Assembly (NCBI RefSeq): GCF_029866485.1
Contig: NZ_CP092332.1
Location: 1,054,001 to 1,118,000, forward strand
Origin: Flavobacterium keumense
Lineage (GTDB): Bacteria > Bacteroidota > Bacteroidia > Flavobacteriales > Flavobacteriaceae
Direction: 5' to 3'
Length of the DNA stretch: 64,000 nt
This document shows, in pieces, positions 31,634 through 41,053 of the stretch. The stretch's first letter is position 1, and each line of letters opens with the position of its first letter. The notes below the pieces were generated by a model that was given only the letters and a program-made list of their open reading frames with translations, did no database searches and was not told where the DNA came from. The translations under genes were made by a program, and so were the position numbers.

Positions 31634-33805
31634 ATGAAATCAAACTTATCTTTTGTTCTGTTTTTTGTGTTCACAATGGCAGTTTTTGGACAACAAAAAA
31701 TTACTGTTGAAGAAATTTATTCGGGCGCTTTTAGAGCCAAAGGAATGGACGAATTGCAGTCCATGAAAAATACCAATCAATACACGGTTTTGAATTATGA
31801 TGCTCCTTCACGAAGCATGCAAATTGATTTGTTTGACTTTGCTACTTTAAAAAAAGTAAGTACGTTAATTGATACTAAAAATCATTCCGTATTAACGGAT
31901 GGTATTGACAGCTACACATTCTCTCCTGATGAGAAATTAATTTTGATAGCTAATAATTCGAATTCTATTTACCGCCATTCTTTTACCGCTGATTATTATT
32001 TGTATGATACCACTACTAAGAGCGTATCTAAGTTATTTGATTTCCAAGTACAAGAGCCTACTTTTTCGCCAGATGGTAAAAAGATTGCTTTTGCTAGAGA
32101 AAACAATTTGTATGTGTACGATATTGCAAGTAAACAAACTACTGCCATTACCACTGATGGAAAAAAGAACAGCGTAATTAACGGAATTACGGATTGGGTG
32201 TATGAAGAAGAGTTTGCTTTTGTTCGTGCGTTTGATTGGAGCAAAGACAGTAAAAAAGTAGCCTACATTCGTTTTGACGAAAGTCAAGTTCCTGAATTCT
32301 CGATGTCTATTTTTAAAAAGGATTTGTACCCAACGGTAGAAACGTTTAAATATCCAAAAGCAGGTGAGAAAAACTCCGAAGTATCCTTGCATATTTATGA
32401 TATAGCTTCTAGAGGAACTCAAAAAGTAAATTTATCTCAATATGCTGATTTTTACATTGCAAGAATGCAATGGACGAATGAAGCAAATGTACTTTCGGCT
32501 CAAGTATTGAACCGTCACCAAGATAATTTGGATTTGTTGTTCGTTGATGGAAATTCAGGAGCTGCTAAAGTGGTGTTGAATGAAAAAGACAAAGCGTATG
32601 TAGATGTTACTGACAACCTAACATTCTTGAAAGACAATAGCTTTATTTGGACTAGTGAAAAAGACGGCTTCAATCATATTTACTTGTATGATAAAACGGG
32701 AAAATTAAAAAATCAAGTGACCAAAGGCAATTGGGAAGTAACCAATTACTATGGTTTTGACGAAAAAACAAATACAGTTTTCTACCAATCAGTTGAGAAT
32801 GGGTCGATTAATAGAGATGTATATAGCATCAATTTGAATGGAAAAAACAAAGTGCGTTTGTCTAAAAAGACTGGTACAAATGCTGCTACTTTTAGTCCAA
32901 ATTTTCAATATTTTATCAATACTTTCTCTAGTGCTACTCAGCCTACAACTTACACTTTGAATGAAGCTAAAACAGGAGCGCAAGTACAAGTAATTGAGAA
33001 TAACGAAGCATTGGCATCCAAATTAAAAGCATATAATTTGCCTGCTAAAGAGTTCTTTGTGTTAAAAACAGCTAAAGGAAACGAATTGAATGCTTGGATT
33101 TTAAAACCAAAAGATTTTGATCCAACCAAAAAATATCCGGTTTTTATGTACCAATATTCTGGTCCAGGATCGCAACAAGTGAATAACGATTGGAATTCAA
33201 ATGATGATTATTGGTTCCAAATGTTAGCACAACAAGGCTATATTGTAGCTTGTGTTGACGGACGTGGAACAGGATTTAAAGGTGCTGCCTTCAAAAAAGT
33301 AACGCAAAAGGAGTTAGGAAAATACGAAGTAGAAGACCAAATCGATGCGGCTAAAGTAATTGGAAATTATCCGTATGTAGATAAATCTCGAATTGGAATT
33401 TGGGGTTGGAGTTATGGAGGTTTCATGGCGTCGAATTGTATTATGAAAGGGGCTGATGTATTCAAAATGGCCATTGCAGTGGCTCCGGTAACTAACTGGC
33501 GTTTTTACGATAGTATTTATACGGAACGTTATATGCAAACACCTCAAGAGAATGCAAGTGGCTATGATGAAAATTCGCCAATCAACCATGTGAATAAATT
33601 GAAAGGAAAATTCTTGTTGATTCATGGTTCAGGGGATGATAATGTGCATGTTCAAAATTCAATGCAAATGATGGAAGCTTTGATTCAAGCCAACAAACAA
33701 TTTGATTCTCAAATTTATCCTGACAAAAATCACGGAATTTACGGAGGTAAAACCAGAATCCAGTTGTTTACCAAAATGACTAATTTTATCAAGGAAAATT
33801 TATAA
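31634..33805 (+). CDS. Dipeptidyl peptidase IV-like serine peptidase (S9)
   Basis: A 723-residue S9B peptidase with a signal peptide (ending near AVFGQ), an N-terminal eight-bladed propeller (about 40-470, including DWVYEEEFAFVRAFDWSKDS with the double-Glu motif that binds the peptide amino end) and a C-terminal alpha/beta hydrolase. The catalytic triad is Ser593 (GWSYGGF), Asp668 (HGSGDDNVHV) and His700 (DKNHGIYGG). It cuts X-Pro or X-Ala dipeptides from the N-terminus of peptides in the periplasm. Two POT peptide transporters follow, so the locus looks like a peptide-scavenging unit. Confidence 0.95.
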   Translation: MKSNLSFVLFFVFTMAVFGQQKITVEEIYSGAFRAKGMDELQSMKNTNQYTVLNYDAPSRSMQIDLFDFATLKKVSTLIDTKNHSVLTDGIDSYTFSPDEKLILIANNSNSIYRHSFTADYYLYDTTTKSVSKLFDFQVQEPTFSPDGKKIAFARENNLYVYDIASKQTTAITTDGKKNSVINGITDWVYEEEFAFVRAFDWSKDSKKVAYIRFDESQVPEFSMSIFKKDLYPTVETFKYPKAGEKNSEVSLHIYDIASRGTQKVNLSQYADFYIARMQWTNEANVLSAQVLNRHQDNLDLLFVDGNSGAAKVVLNEKDKAYVDVTDNLTFLKDNSFIWTSEKDGFNHIYLYDKTGKLKNQVTKGNWEVTNYYGFDEKTNTVFYQSVENGSINRDVYSINLNGKNKVRLSKKTGTNAATFSPNFQYFINTFSSATQPTTYTLNEAKTGAQVQVIENNEALASKLKAYNLPAKEFFVLKTAKGNELNAWILKPKDFDPTKKYPVFMYQYSGPGSQQVNNDWNSNDDYWFQMLAQQGYIVACVDGRGTGFKGAAFKKVTQKELGKYEVEDQIDAAKVIGNYPYVDKSRIGIWGWSYGGFMASNCIMKGADVFKMAIAVAPVTNWRFYDSIYTERYMQTPQENASGYDENSPINHVNKLKGKFLLIHGSGDDNVHVQNSMQMMEALIQANKQFDSQIYPDKNHGIYGGKTRIQLFTKMTNFIKENL

Positions 33806-33839
33806 AACGAACCAATAATTACAACCAAAAAATAAATTT

Positions 33840-35534
33840 ATGACAGCAACTCAATCGAAAACAGCGCATCCAAAAGGGCTTTGGGTATTGTTTGGAACAG
33901 AAATGTGGGAACGATTCAATTTCTACGGAATGCGAACTTTATTAGTGCTTTTCCTTGTGAATTCATTGGTAATGAACGAGGAAGATGCGTCCTTAATTTA
34001 TGGAGGTTTCTTAGGGCTTTGTTATTTAACACCAATGTTAGGCGGGTTTATTGCCGATCGGTTTTTAGGCAATAGAAATTGTATTTTGTTGGGTGGATTG
34101 ATCATGGCCATTGGTCAGTTGTTGTTATTTACCAGTGCGAGTGTTTTTGGTGATAATTTACCTTTGGCAACAACCATTATGTACAGTGGTTTGGGAGCCA
34201 TTATTTTAGGTAATGGATTCTTCAAACCGAATATTTCTTCTATGGTGGGAAGTTTGTACCCAAAACAAGAAAAAAATAAATTGGATACGGCATTTACTAT
34301 TTTTTATATGGGAATTAACATTGGAGCTTTCTTAGGGCAATCTATTTGTCCATTATTAGGAGATGTTAAAGATTCCGCTGGAATTAGAGATATTCATGCG
34401 TTCAAATGGGGATTCCTTGCCGCTTCGATTGCGATGCTTTTAGGGACTATTTTATTTTACTTTTTAAAAGACAAATATGTGGTTTCGCCAGAAGGAAAAC
34501 CAATTGGCGGGTTGCCTTCTAAAAATGAATCCTCAGATTACGAAGAAGGAGAAGCGCAAAAAGCAGTATTCACTCCAAAAGCATTATTCATTGCTGCACT
34601 TTGTTTTGTAGGCTTATTTTTCCTGTTCCATTCTTCGGTTGAAGGGGATAATGTAGTAAAGACGATTATTTATCCAATAATTTATGCGAGTGGAATTACC
34701 TTAGCAGGATTAATTTTATCTGATAGTTCGTTGACCAAAATAGAGAGAGACCGAATCTTAGTCATTTATATTGTATCGTTCTTTATCATTTTCTTTTGGG
34801 CCGCTTTTGAACAAGCAGGTTCTTCTTTGACCTTTATTGCCGATAATCAAACCGACAGAACGTTTTTATTTGGATGGCAAATGCCAGCTTCGATGGTGCA
34901 AATTTTTAATGGACTTTTCGTTGTTATTTTAGCGGTTCCATTTAGTATGTTATGGGACAGATTAAGAGCTAAAGATAAAGAACCTATTTCTCCATTCAAA
35001 TTGGCGTTAGGCTTATTTTTAATTACAGTGAGTTTCTTTATGATTGCTAATCAAGTTAAAGGCTTAGGAACTTCAGGCTTATTAGCAGTTAAATGGTTGA
35101 TTTTATTGTATTTCTTAAATACATGTGCTGAGTTGTGCTTGTCGCCAATAGGTTTGTCTTTAGTTGGGAAATTATCACCAAAGCGTTTTGCTTCTTTATT
35201 ATATGGTGTTTTCTTTTTGTCGAATGCTTCTGGATATGCATTAGGGGGGACATTAGGTTCTATCTTGCCGGCGACAGGAGATAAATTTGATAAAGCAAAA
35301 AATCTTGGGATTGATTTACAAGCTATTTTAGATAAAAAAATTACGCCAACAGCAGAGCAATTGAAGTTGTTAGCCGATAATCAAATTAGCGATCATAATC
35401 CAATTTTTGCTGGTTTTGAAATTCACAATCTATTTGAATTCTTCATGGTGTTTGTGGTGTTGACAGGAATTGCATCCTTAATTTTGTTTGCGTTGACTCC
35501 AGTATTGAAAAAAATGATGCATGGTGTCCGATAA
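33840..35534 (+). CDS. POT-family proton-coupled oligopeptide transporter, first copy
   Basis: A 564-residue MFS transporter of the POT/PTR family. The E-x-x-E-R signature is seen in LFGTEMWERFNFYGMRTLLV near the N-terminus. PTR2 motifs include GGFIADRFLGNRN and FYMGINIGAFLGQSICPLLG. A cytoplasmic loop rich in acidic residues (NESSDYEEGEAQKA) and a polar stretch near the C-terminus make it longer than the second copy. It imports di- and tripeptides with protons. It starts 34 bp after the peptidase and overlaps the next transporter by 14 bp. Confidence 0.95.
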   Translation: MTATQSKTAHPKGLWVLFGTEMWERFNFYGMRTLLVLFLVNSLVMNEEDASLIYGGFLGLCYLTPMLGGFIADRFLGNRNCILLGGLIMAIGQLLLFTSASVFGDNLPLATTIMYSGLGAIILGNGFFKPNISSMVGSLYPKQEKNKLDTAFTIFYMGINIGAFLGQSICPLLGDVKDSAGIRDIHAFKWGFLAASIAMLLGTILFYFLKDKYVVSPEGKPIGGLPSKNESSDYEEGEAQKAVFTPKALFIAALCFVGLFFLFHSSVEGDNVVKTIIYPIIYASGITLAGLILSDSSLTKIERDRILVIYIVSFFIIFFWAAFEQAGSSLTFIADNQTDRTFLFGWQMPASMVQIFNGLFVVILAVPFSMLWDRLRAKDKEPISPFKLALGLFLITVSFFMIANQVKGLGTSGLLAVKWLILLYFLNTCAELCLSPIGLSLVGKLSPKRFASLLYGVFFLSNASGYALGGTLGSILPATGDKFDKAKNLGIDLQAILDKKITPTAEQLKLLADNQISDHNPIFAGFEIHNLFEFFMVFVVLTGIASLILFALTPVLKKMMHGVR

Positions 35535-37008
35535 TTTAACCATAGAAAAAATTCAAAACTTTGAAGGCAAATACCCCAAGCAATTGTGGTATTTGTTTTT
35601 AGTAGAAATGTGGGAACGTTTCTGTTTTTATGGAATGCGTGGAGTTTTGACCTATTTTATGGTAGATCAATTACTCTTAAAAGATGAAGCGGCTAATTTG
35701 CAATATGGAGCTATTCAAGCTTTTGTCTACGCGTTCACGTTTATCGGAGGGATTTTTGCTGATAAAATTTTAGGGTTCAAAAAATCGTTATTGTTTGGAG
35801 GAATCGTGATGATTTTAGGCAATCTATTAATTGCTTTTTCTCCAGCAACTTTGTTTTATTATGGAATAGCGTTTTCAATTATTGGAACAGGTTTTTTTAA
35901 ACCGAATATTTCTTCTATGGTGGGTGAATTGTATCATGAAAATGACAACAGACGCGATGCAGGTTACGGAATGTTTTATGCTGGAATTAATGTAGGCGGA
36001 CTTTTAGGAGGCGCATTATGTATTTATTTAGGTAAATATTATTCCTGGCAATGGTGTTTCTTATCGGCGGCGATTGTGATGCTTTTGGGTTTGATTACAT
36101 TTTTGTTGACCAAAAAACAGTTAGGACCTATTGGCAATTCTCCTTTATTACATCTGACTTCAAATAAAAGAAAAATTCGTGAAATTTTAGTTTATATAGG
36201 TTCGTTGTTGAGTATTCCATTGATATTTTTAATGGTAAAAAACACGGATTACACGGATTATTTTATGTACTCCATAGGAGTATTAGCAGTTCTCTATTTT
36301 GTATTCGAGACAGTCAATTTGAAAAATAGTGCTTTGCAAAAAAAATTAATTGCAGCGTTCTTATTCATCTTTTTTTACTTTTTATTCAATGCGATATACG
36401 AGCAAAGTGGTGGTTCATTATCTCTTTTTGCCAAAGACAATTTGAATGATAGTTTGCTGTTCTTTCATATCGATCCCAATGTAGTTAACAATAGTTCCAA
36501 TACTTTTTTTGTAATTGTATTGAGTCCGCTAATTGGGTTGCTATGGTTGTGGTTAGGGAAGAGAAAAATAGAACCCAATACTATTGTCAAATTCGGAATC
36601 GGATTTTTATTCCTTGGCGCTTCGTTTTATATCTTTTATCTCACTCGATTTTTTGCCAACGTGAAAGGAGTTGCTTCTTTGAATGTGTTTACATTTGCTT
36701 ATTTGGTAACTACCGTTGGCGAATTGTGTTTGGGTCCTATTGGGATGTCAATTATTACAAAGCTTTCGCCAAAACGTCTCTTCGGGATGATGATGGGATT
36801 GTGGTTTTTGGCTAGCGCATTTGGTCAATTAGCCGCTGGGAAATTAGGCGCTGCTATGTCCAATTCAGATACGGGGAATACATTAGTGTCTAAATTGCAA
36901 TCGTACACCGAAGGCTATTATCAATTGGCTATTTATTCCATTATTGCAGGTGTATTTTTAATTGTGATTACACCTTTGATAAAAAAATTAATGCAGGAAG
37001 TGAAATAA
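35521..37008 (+). CDS. POT-family proton-coupled oligopeptide transporter, second copy
   Basis: A 495-residue paralogue of the preceding gene, overlapping it by 14 bp in another frame. It has the same signature (LVEMWERFCFYGMRGVLTYF), GGIFADKILGFKK, and GMFYAGINVGGLLGGALCIY. It lacks the extra C-terminal segment of the first copy. The tandem pair probably differs in peptide preference. Inside its coding region there is a tandem nine-base repeat (36242-36260). Confidence 0.94.
   Translation: MVSDNLTIEKIQNFEGKYPKQLWYLFLVEMWERFCFYGMRGVLTYFMVDQLLLKDEAANLQYGAIQAFVYAFTFIGGIFADKILGFKKSLLFGGIVMILGNLLIAFSPATLFYYGIAFSIIGTGFFKPNISSMVGELYHENDNRRDAGYGMFYAGINVGGLLGGALCIYLGKYYSWQWCFLSAAIVMLLGLITFLLTKKQLGPIGNSPLLHLTSNKRKIREILVYIGSLLSIPLIFLMVKNTDYTDYFMYSIGVLAVLYFVFETVNLKNSALQKKLIAAFLFIFFYFLFNAIYEQSGGSLSLFAKDNLNDSLLFFHIDPNVVNNSSNTFFVIVLSPLIGLLWLWLGKRKIEPNTIVKFGIGFLFLGASFYIFYLTRFFANVKGVASLNVFTFAYLVTTVGELCLGPIGMSIITKLSPKRLFGMMMGLWFLASAFGQLAAGKLGAAMSNSDTGNTLVSKLQSYTEGYYQLAIYSIIAGVFLIVITPLIKKLMQEVK
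36242..36260. repeat. Tandem ACACGGATT repeat inside a POT gene
   Basis: ACACGGATT occurs twice in direct succession, giving a local protein repeat N-T-D-Y-T-D-Y. The same word pair is a familiar intergenic repeat motif in Bacteroidota. Confidence 0.5.
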
Positions 37009-37042
37009 ATCACTAATTTTGATTTCATAAATATACAACAAA

Positions 37043-37504
37043 ATGAAAAAAATAATTATCACCTTAGTATTTGTTTTAGGTTCAATTTCTCTACAAGCAC
37101 AAGAATTGTATTGGGAAACTAATGTAAATAAAGCCATTGAAGTTTCTAAGAAAACTAAAAAGCCATTGTTGTTATTTTTTACGGGAAGTGACTGGTGTGG
37201 TTGGTGTATTCGTTTGCAAAAAGAAGTGTTGAAAACACCTGAATTTGCTACTTGGGCAAAGGATAATGTGGTTTTGGTTGAATTGGATTATCCAAGAGCA
37301 AAAGCTCAAACCAACGAAATCAAACAACAAAACGCACAATTACAACAAATTTTCGGTATTCAAGGATATCCAACTGTGTTTTTTAGCAATGTACAAGAAT
37401 CGGCTGGTAAAATTAACTTTCAAGCTTTGGGAAATACAGGGTATGTTGCTGGTGGGCCTAAGGCGTGGTTAGCAGTTGCCGACGGAATTTTGAAGAAAAA
37501 ATAA
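37043..37504 (+). CDS. Secreted thioredoxin-like protein (WCGWC)
   Basis: A 153-residue protein with signal peptide MKKIIITLVFVLGSISLQAQ and a thioredoxin fold. The active site is SDWCGWCIRLQKEVL at about 50-64, with the cis-Pro region GYPTVFF at about 111-117. The CGWC pattern is that of the thioredoxin_7/DsbD-gamma group, which reduces or rearranges periplasmic disulfides. It follows the POT genes by 34 bp and ends at a strong terminator, so it is probably the last gene of the peptidase-transporter operon. A direct link to peptide use is not obvious. Confidence 0.9.
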   Translation: MKKIIITLVFVLGSISLQAQELYWETNVNKAIEVSKKTKKPLLLFFTGSDWCGWCIRLQKEVLKTPEFATWAKDNVVLVELDYPRAKAQTNEIKQQNAQLQQIFGIQGYPTVFFSNVQESAGKINFQALGNTGYVAGGPKAWLAVADGILKKK

Positions 37505-37509
37505 ATACT

Positions 37510-39543
37510 TTAACGTAGGATATAAAATCCCTTTTCACTTGTGGAGTGAAAAGGGATTTTTTCTTTTTCACAACTGGCTTTCCAAAGTTTCTGTAGGGTT
37601 TTGTAATTCGACGCATCGGCGACAATTTCTTTAGGCTGACTTATTCGAATGAGTCGTTCTAAATTAATTTTAGGTGATTGAGTGAGTACAATAATATCAG
37701 GGTGATTTTCCGGATAAACCCCTGTGCTATCTATAATCAAAATACGCTTTTTGTTGAAGTAAATGGTGTTTTTTAATTCTTTGGCTGCGGCCAAATGACT
37801 AAAATTACCCACAAGATAAGCGTTGAGTGTCTTGTTTTTTGCACCGACTTTTTGGAGGCTATCATTTGCGTAAAGTGTAACCGTTCTCCCGTTGCGTTCG
37901 GCAATCAAGGTGTTCTTTTTTGAATTAAATACTACCCATTCTTGTTGGTTTGTCACTTGCCATTTGTTCCATAAAAAAGCTATTTGTACTACAATAACCG
38001 AAACTAAGACAGCAACCAAACGTTGAAATTGCGGTTTCTTAAACCAAAGAATTGTACTGAAAACTACCGCATAACTACTCAAGAGAAAAGTTAGCGTGAA
38101 CGGAATATCTTTAATGATAAATTGTTCTGCATTTGCGATGGTGTGGATGATTTTGTCCACTACAAACAAACTCCATTCCAATGCTTTGGATACGAAAAAA
38201 GGACATTGGTCAAAAAATGCCAATACCATTACTAACACGCCTAACCCCATAATGAATCCTGTTAAAGGAATGATAACCAAATTAGTTATAAAAAACAATC
38301 CTGGAAACTGATGAAAATAATACAAACTCAAAGGCAGTGTTCCTATTTGTGCGGCAAATGAAACGCTAAGAATGTCCCAAATGTATTTTGAGATTTTGTT
38401 TTTGGGTTCCCAAAGGCTTGATAATAGAGGGTGAAACCACAAGATAAAAAATAACGCCAAATAGCTTAGTTGAAATCCTACATCAAATAGAAAAGCGGGT
38501 TGTACTAACAAAATTAGTAAAATAGACACCAATAAAGTGTGGTAAATATTCACGCTTCGGCGAAGGTGTTGCCCAATGGCTACAAACGAAAACATGGTTA
38601 CAGAACGCACTACTGATGGTGCTAATCCTGCCAAGATTCCAAACAGCCAAAGCGAGCATAAAATGACAATCAATTTCAACAACGAGCCTTTTCTATTGTT
38701 AGGGACAGGTTTTAGTATAAAAGTAACAAACAATAAAATAAATCCGATGTGTAACCCAGAAACGGATAAAATATGGACTGCGCCTGCATATTGGTAGTCT
38801 TGGATAATTTCAGGGTCAATGTCTTGTTGCTGACCGAGCAGTAAAGCAACGGCTACATTCAGTTCAGTGGAGTGAAAACCGTCTTTTTTTAAATTGTTAA
38901 TGATGGTGTTCCGAATTTGGGCAGCATAATACCAACTATCTTTTTCAATCAGAGAACTTACTTTGATGTCAGAGGCATCAGCATACAGCTGGCCATAGAT
39001 TTGTTTGTTCGTTAGGTATTTCCCATAATCAAATTGGTTGGGGTTTTTAGGACTGCTGTTGGGATACAAACTGCCTTGGATTTGGAGCCGATTGCCAATA
39101 ACAAAAACATGATGCAAACTGTCTTTTTTGATATTGAGCAGTAATTTTCCAGAACATTGGGTTTTGTCTATTTGGCTTACCAAAGCCACATACCGCTGAC
39201 TAGAATTACTACTTTTTAATTTTTCGTTGAGTACTAACGTAAAGGCGTGTTGTTGCTCAAAAACGTTTTGAATTTGGGTGAAATGATTTTTTTGATAGGA
39301 ATCAGTATGAATGGTTTGGGTACTTACACCAATGGCAAAAGCAAGTCCGTAAACAGTCAGGCCAAAATAACGAAGAAGATTTGGTTTTTTGGTACACCAA
39401 AAATAAACACCACCCAATAATAGGGTAGCCACAAAGAGAGAGGCGAACACAAGATTGGGACTAGGTTGTTTATAATAGGCAAATACAATACCTACAATAA
39501 AAACCAATGTAACTCTTGCTAGGGGGAATTGCAAAACTTTCAT
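37510..39543 (-). CDS. comEC: ComEC/Rec2-family membrane protein
   Basis: A 677-residue multi-span protein. The start at 39543 (MKVLQFPLARVTLVFIVGIV) is an ATG; the longer frame would need TTG at 39558. An N-terminal OB-like DUF4131 region (about 90-190; IGNRLQIQGSLYPNSSPKNP) is followed by the Competence domain with its signature AVHILSVSGLHIGFILLFVT and repeated helices to about residue 510. ComEC forms the channel for single-stranded DNA in natural transformation. The C-terminal 150 residues do not show the HxHxDH metal motif of the beta-lactamase-like domain found in many ComEC proteins. Confidence 0.92.
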   Translation of the reverse strand: MKVLQFPLARVTLVFIVGIVFAYYKQPSPNLVFASLFVATLLLGGVYFWCTKKPNLLRYFGLTVYGLAFAIGVSTQTIHTDSYQKNHFTQIQNVFEQQHAFTLVLNEKLKSSNSSQRYVALVSQIDKTQCSGKLLLNIKKDSLHHVFVIGNRLQIQGSLYPNSSPKNPNQFDYGKYLTNKQIYGQLYADASDIKVSSLIEKDSWYYAAQIRNTIINNLKKDGFHSTELNVAVALLLGQQQDIDPEIIQDYQYAGAVHILSVSGLHIGFILLFVTFILKPVPNNRKGSLLKLIVILCSLWLFGILAGLAPSVVRSVTMFSFVAIGQHLRRSVNIYHTLLVSILLILLVQPAFLFDVGFQLSYLALFFILWFHPLLSSLWEPKNKISKYIWDILSVSFAAQIGTLPLSLYYFHQFPGLFFITNLVIIPLTGFIMGLGVLVMVLAFFDQCPFFVSKALEWSLFVVDKIIHTIANAEQFIIKDIPFTLTFLLSSYAVVFSTILWFKKPQFQRLVAVLVSVIVVQIAFLWNKWQVTNQQEWVVFNSKKNTLIAERNGRTVTLYANDSLQKVGAKNKTLNAYLVGNFSHLAAAKELKNTIYFNKKRILIIDSTGVYPENHPDIIVLTQSPKINLERLIRISQPKEIVADASNYKTLQKLWKASCEKEKIPFHSTSEKGFYILR
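37524..37562 (+). terminator. Terminator lying inside the 3' coding end of comEC
   Basis: AAAATCCCTTTTCACT, loop TGTGG, AGTGAAAAGGGATTTTTT: a perfect 16-bp stem with T tail, 20 bp after the thioredoxin-like stop. It also encodes, on the other strand, the last residues of ComEC (SEKGFYILR). Confidence 0.92.
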
Positions 39544-39586
39544 GTTACTAAAATACAAAAAATTAAAAGCGAACTATATAAAATTT

Positions 39587-39620
39587 AAAAGCTTCCAGTC
39601 TTTTAAATTTGGAAGTTTTT
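39587..39620 (-). terminator. Hairpin between lpxB and comEC
   Basis: Minus strand: CTTCCA, 12-base loop, TGGAAG, with A and T flanks that extend the pairing by one mismatch. It lies just past the lpxB stop and could partly end that transcript before comEC. Confidence 0.45.
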
Positions 39621-39637
39621 TAGTATATATTTTAAAA

Positions 39638-40750
39638 CTACTTTAAATTAGTTACAATTAACTGTGCTGTTTTTTGACTCGCGCCAATACCACCTAGTTT
39701 TTCTTCTAATTGGTCGTAATGGGCTAATAGTTGGGTGCGTTGGTCGCCTTCTAGAATTTTAGCTAATTCCTCTTTGATGCGTTTCGTGGTACAGTCGTCT
39801 TGAATTAATTCGGTTACCACTTCTTTATCCATGATGAGGTTGACTAACGAAATATATTTCAAAGTAATGATACGTTTTGCAATTTGGTACGAAGCCCAGC
39901 TTCCTTTGTAACATACCACTTCAGGAACTTTAAAAAGAGCCGTTTCTAATGTAGCCGTTCCAGAAGTTACTAGAGCAGCTGTGGCTATTTGCAGTAACGA
40001 GTAGGTTTTATTCGAGATGAATTTGATGTTGGAGTTGGTAATGAACTTTTCGTAAAAAGAAAATTCTTGACTTGGCGCACCCGCAATCACAAATTGGTAG
40101 TCTGGAAAATCATTGACTACACTTAACATCACGGAGAGCATTTTGGTTATTTCTTGTTTTCGACTCCCCGGCAAAATAGCAATAATGGGTTGGTCGCTCA
40201 AGTTGTTTTCTTTTCTAAAAATAGGGGAATCAATTGATGGTTGGTTGTGGATGGCATCAATCAAAGGATGTCCCACAAAGTGAACCGGGTAATGGTGTTT
40301 GTTTTCGTAAAACTCTTTTTCAAAAGGCAAAATCACATACATCTCATCCACATCACGCTTGATATCGGTGATCCTATTTTCTTTCCAAGCCCAGATTTGA
40401 GGCGAAATGTAATAGTGGGTTTTGATATTTATGGTTTTTGCCCATTTGGCAATACGCAAGTTAAATCCGGGATAATCAATAAAAACGATTACATCAGGTT
40501 GGAACTCCAAAATATCTTTTTTAGCAATGGTAATATTGTTTAAAATGGTTTTTAAATTGAAAAGCACTTCAATAAATCCCATGAAAGCGAGTTCTTTGTA
40601 ATGTTTTACCAAAGTTCCGCCAACAGCTTGCATCAAATCGCCTCCCCAAAAGCGAATCTCGGCTTTCGGGTCCTCGTGGTATAAGGCTTTCATTAAATTG
40701 GATCCGTGTAAATCGCCCGAAGCTTCTCCTGCTATAATGTAATATTTCAT
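39638..40750 (-). CDS. lpxB: Lipid-A-disaccharide synthase
   Basis: A 370-residue glycosyltransferase (family GT19). It joins UDP-2,3-diacylglucosamine and lipid X into the lipid A disaccharide at the inner membrane. The N-terminal signature MKYYIIAGEASGDLHGSNLM is diagnostic, followed by GFIEVLFNL, DYPGFNLRIAKWAK and ISPQIWAWKENR. The C-terminal nucleotide-sugar region is AILPGSRKQEI and TSGTATLETALFKVPEVVCY. Length is standard. It follows a small membrane protein by 27 bp and precedes comEC on the same strand. Confidence 0.96.
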   Translation of the reverse strand: MKYYIIAGEASGDLHGSNLMKALYHEDPKAEIRFWGGDLMQAVGGTLVKHYKELAFMGFIEVLFNLKTILNNITIAKKDILEFQPDVIVFIDYPGFNLRIAKWAKTINIKTHYYISPQIWAWKENRITDIKRDVDEMYVILPFEKEFYENKHHYPVHFVGHPLIDAIHNQPSIDSPIFRKENNLSDQPIIAILPGSRKQEITKMLSVMLSVVNDFPDYQFVIAGAPSQEFSFYEKFITNSNIKFISNKTYSLLQIATAALVTSGTATLETALFKVPEVVCYKGSWASYQIAKRIITLKYISLVNLIMDKEVVTELIQDDCTTKRIKEELAKILEGDQRTQLLAHYDQLEEKLGGIGASQKTAQLIVTNLK

Positions 40751-40777
40751 CTTTTTTATTGCGTATTTTTCTGAAAG

Positions 40778-41053
40778 TTATACAAATAAAGTGATAATGG
40801 TTAAGACGATAACGGCCAAAATTACACCGCGTGCCATGAACTCTTTGTATGATTTTAACAAGGCCCAAAAAACGATTAAATCCAAGACGGTCCCAAGAGT
40901 GATTATCTTGCCTAATTTACCATCTGCGTGTAATAATTCGATTCCAGTAACGAAAGTATACTCAGTGAATAAGCTAATGAATAGAAAACATCCTAAAAAA
41001 GAAGTGATTAGTCCAATTACAAATCCAAGAAGTAAGTCGGTTTTATTTTTCAA
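40778..41053 (-). CDS. Small membrane protein upstream of lpxB
   Basis: About 91 residues if it starts at the TTG at 41053 (M/L KNKTDLLLGFVIGLITSFLG), or 108 if it starts at the TTG at 41104. No ATG is available near the beginning. Three hydrophobic helices are seen (FVIGLITSFLGCFLFISLF; LDLIVFWALLK; ILAVIVLTIITLFV) with a short polar part ELLHADGKLGKIITLG. It is on the same strand as lpxB and 27 bp upstream, so it is probably co-transcribed. Its function is unknown. Confidence 0.75.
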   Translation of the reverse strand: MKNKTDLLLGFVIGLITSFLGCFLFISLFTEYTFVTGIELLHADGKLGKIITLGTVLDLIVFWALLKSYKEFMARGVILAVIVLTIITLFV

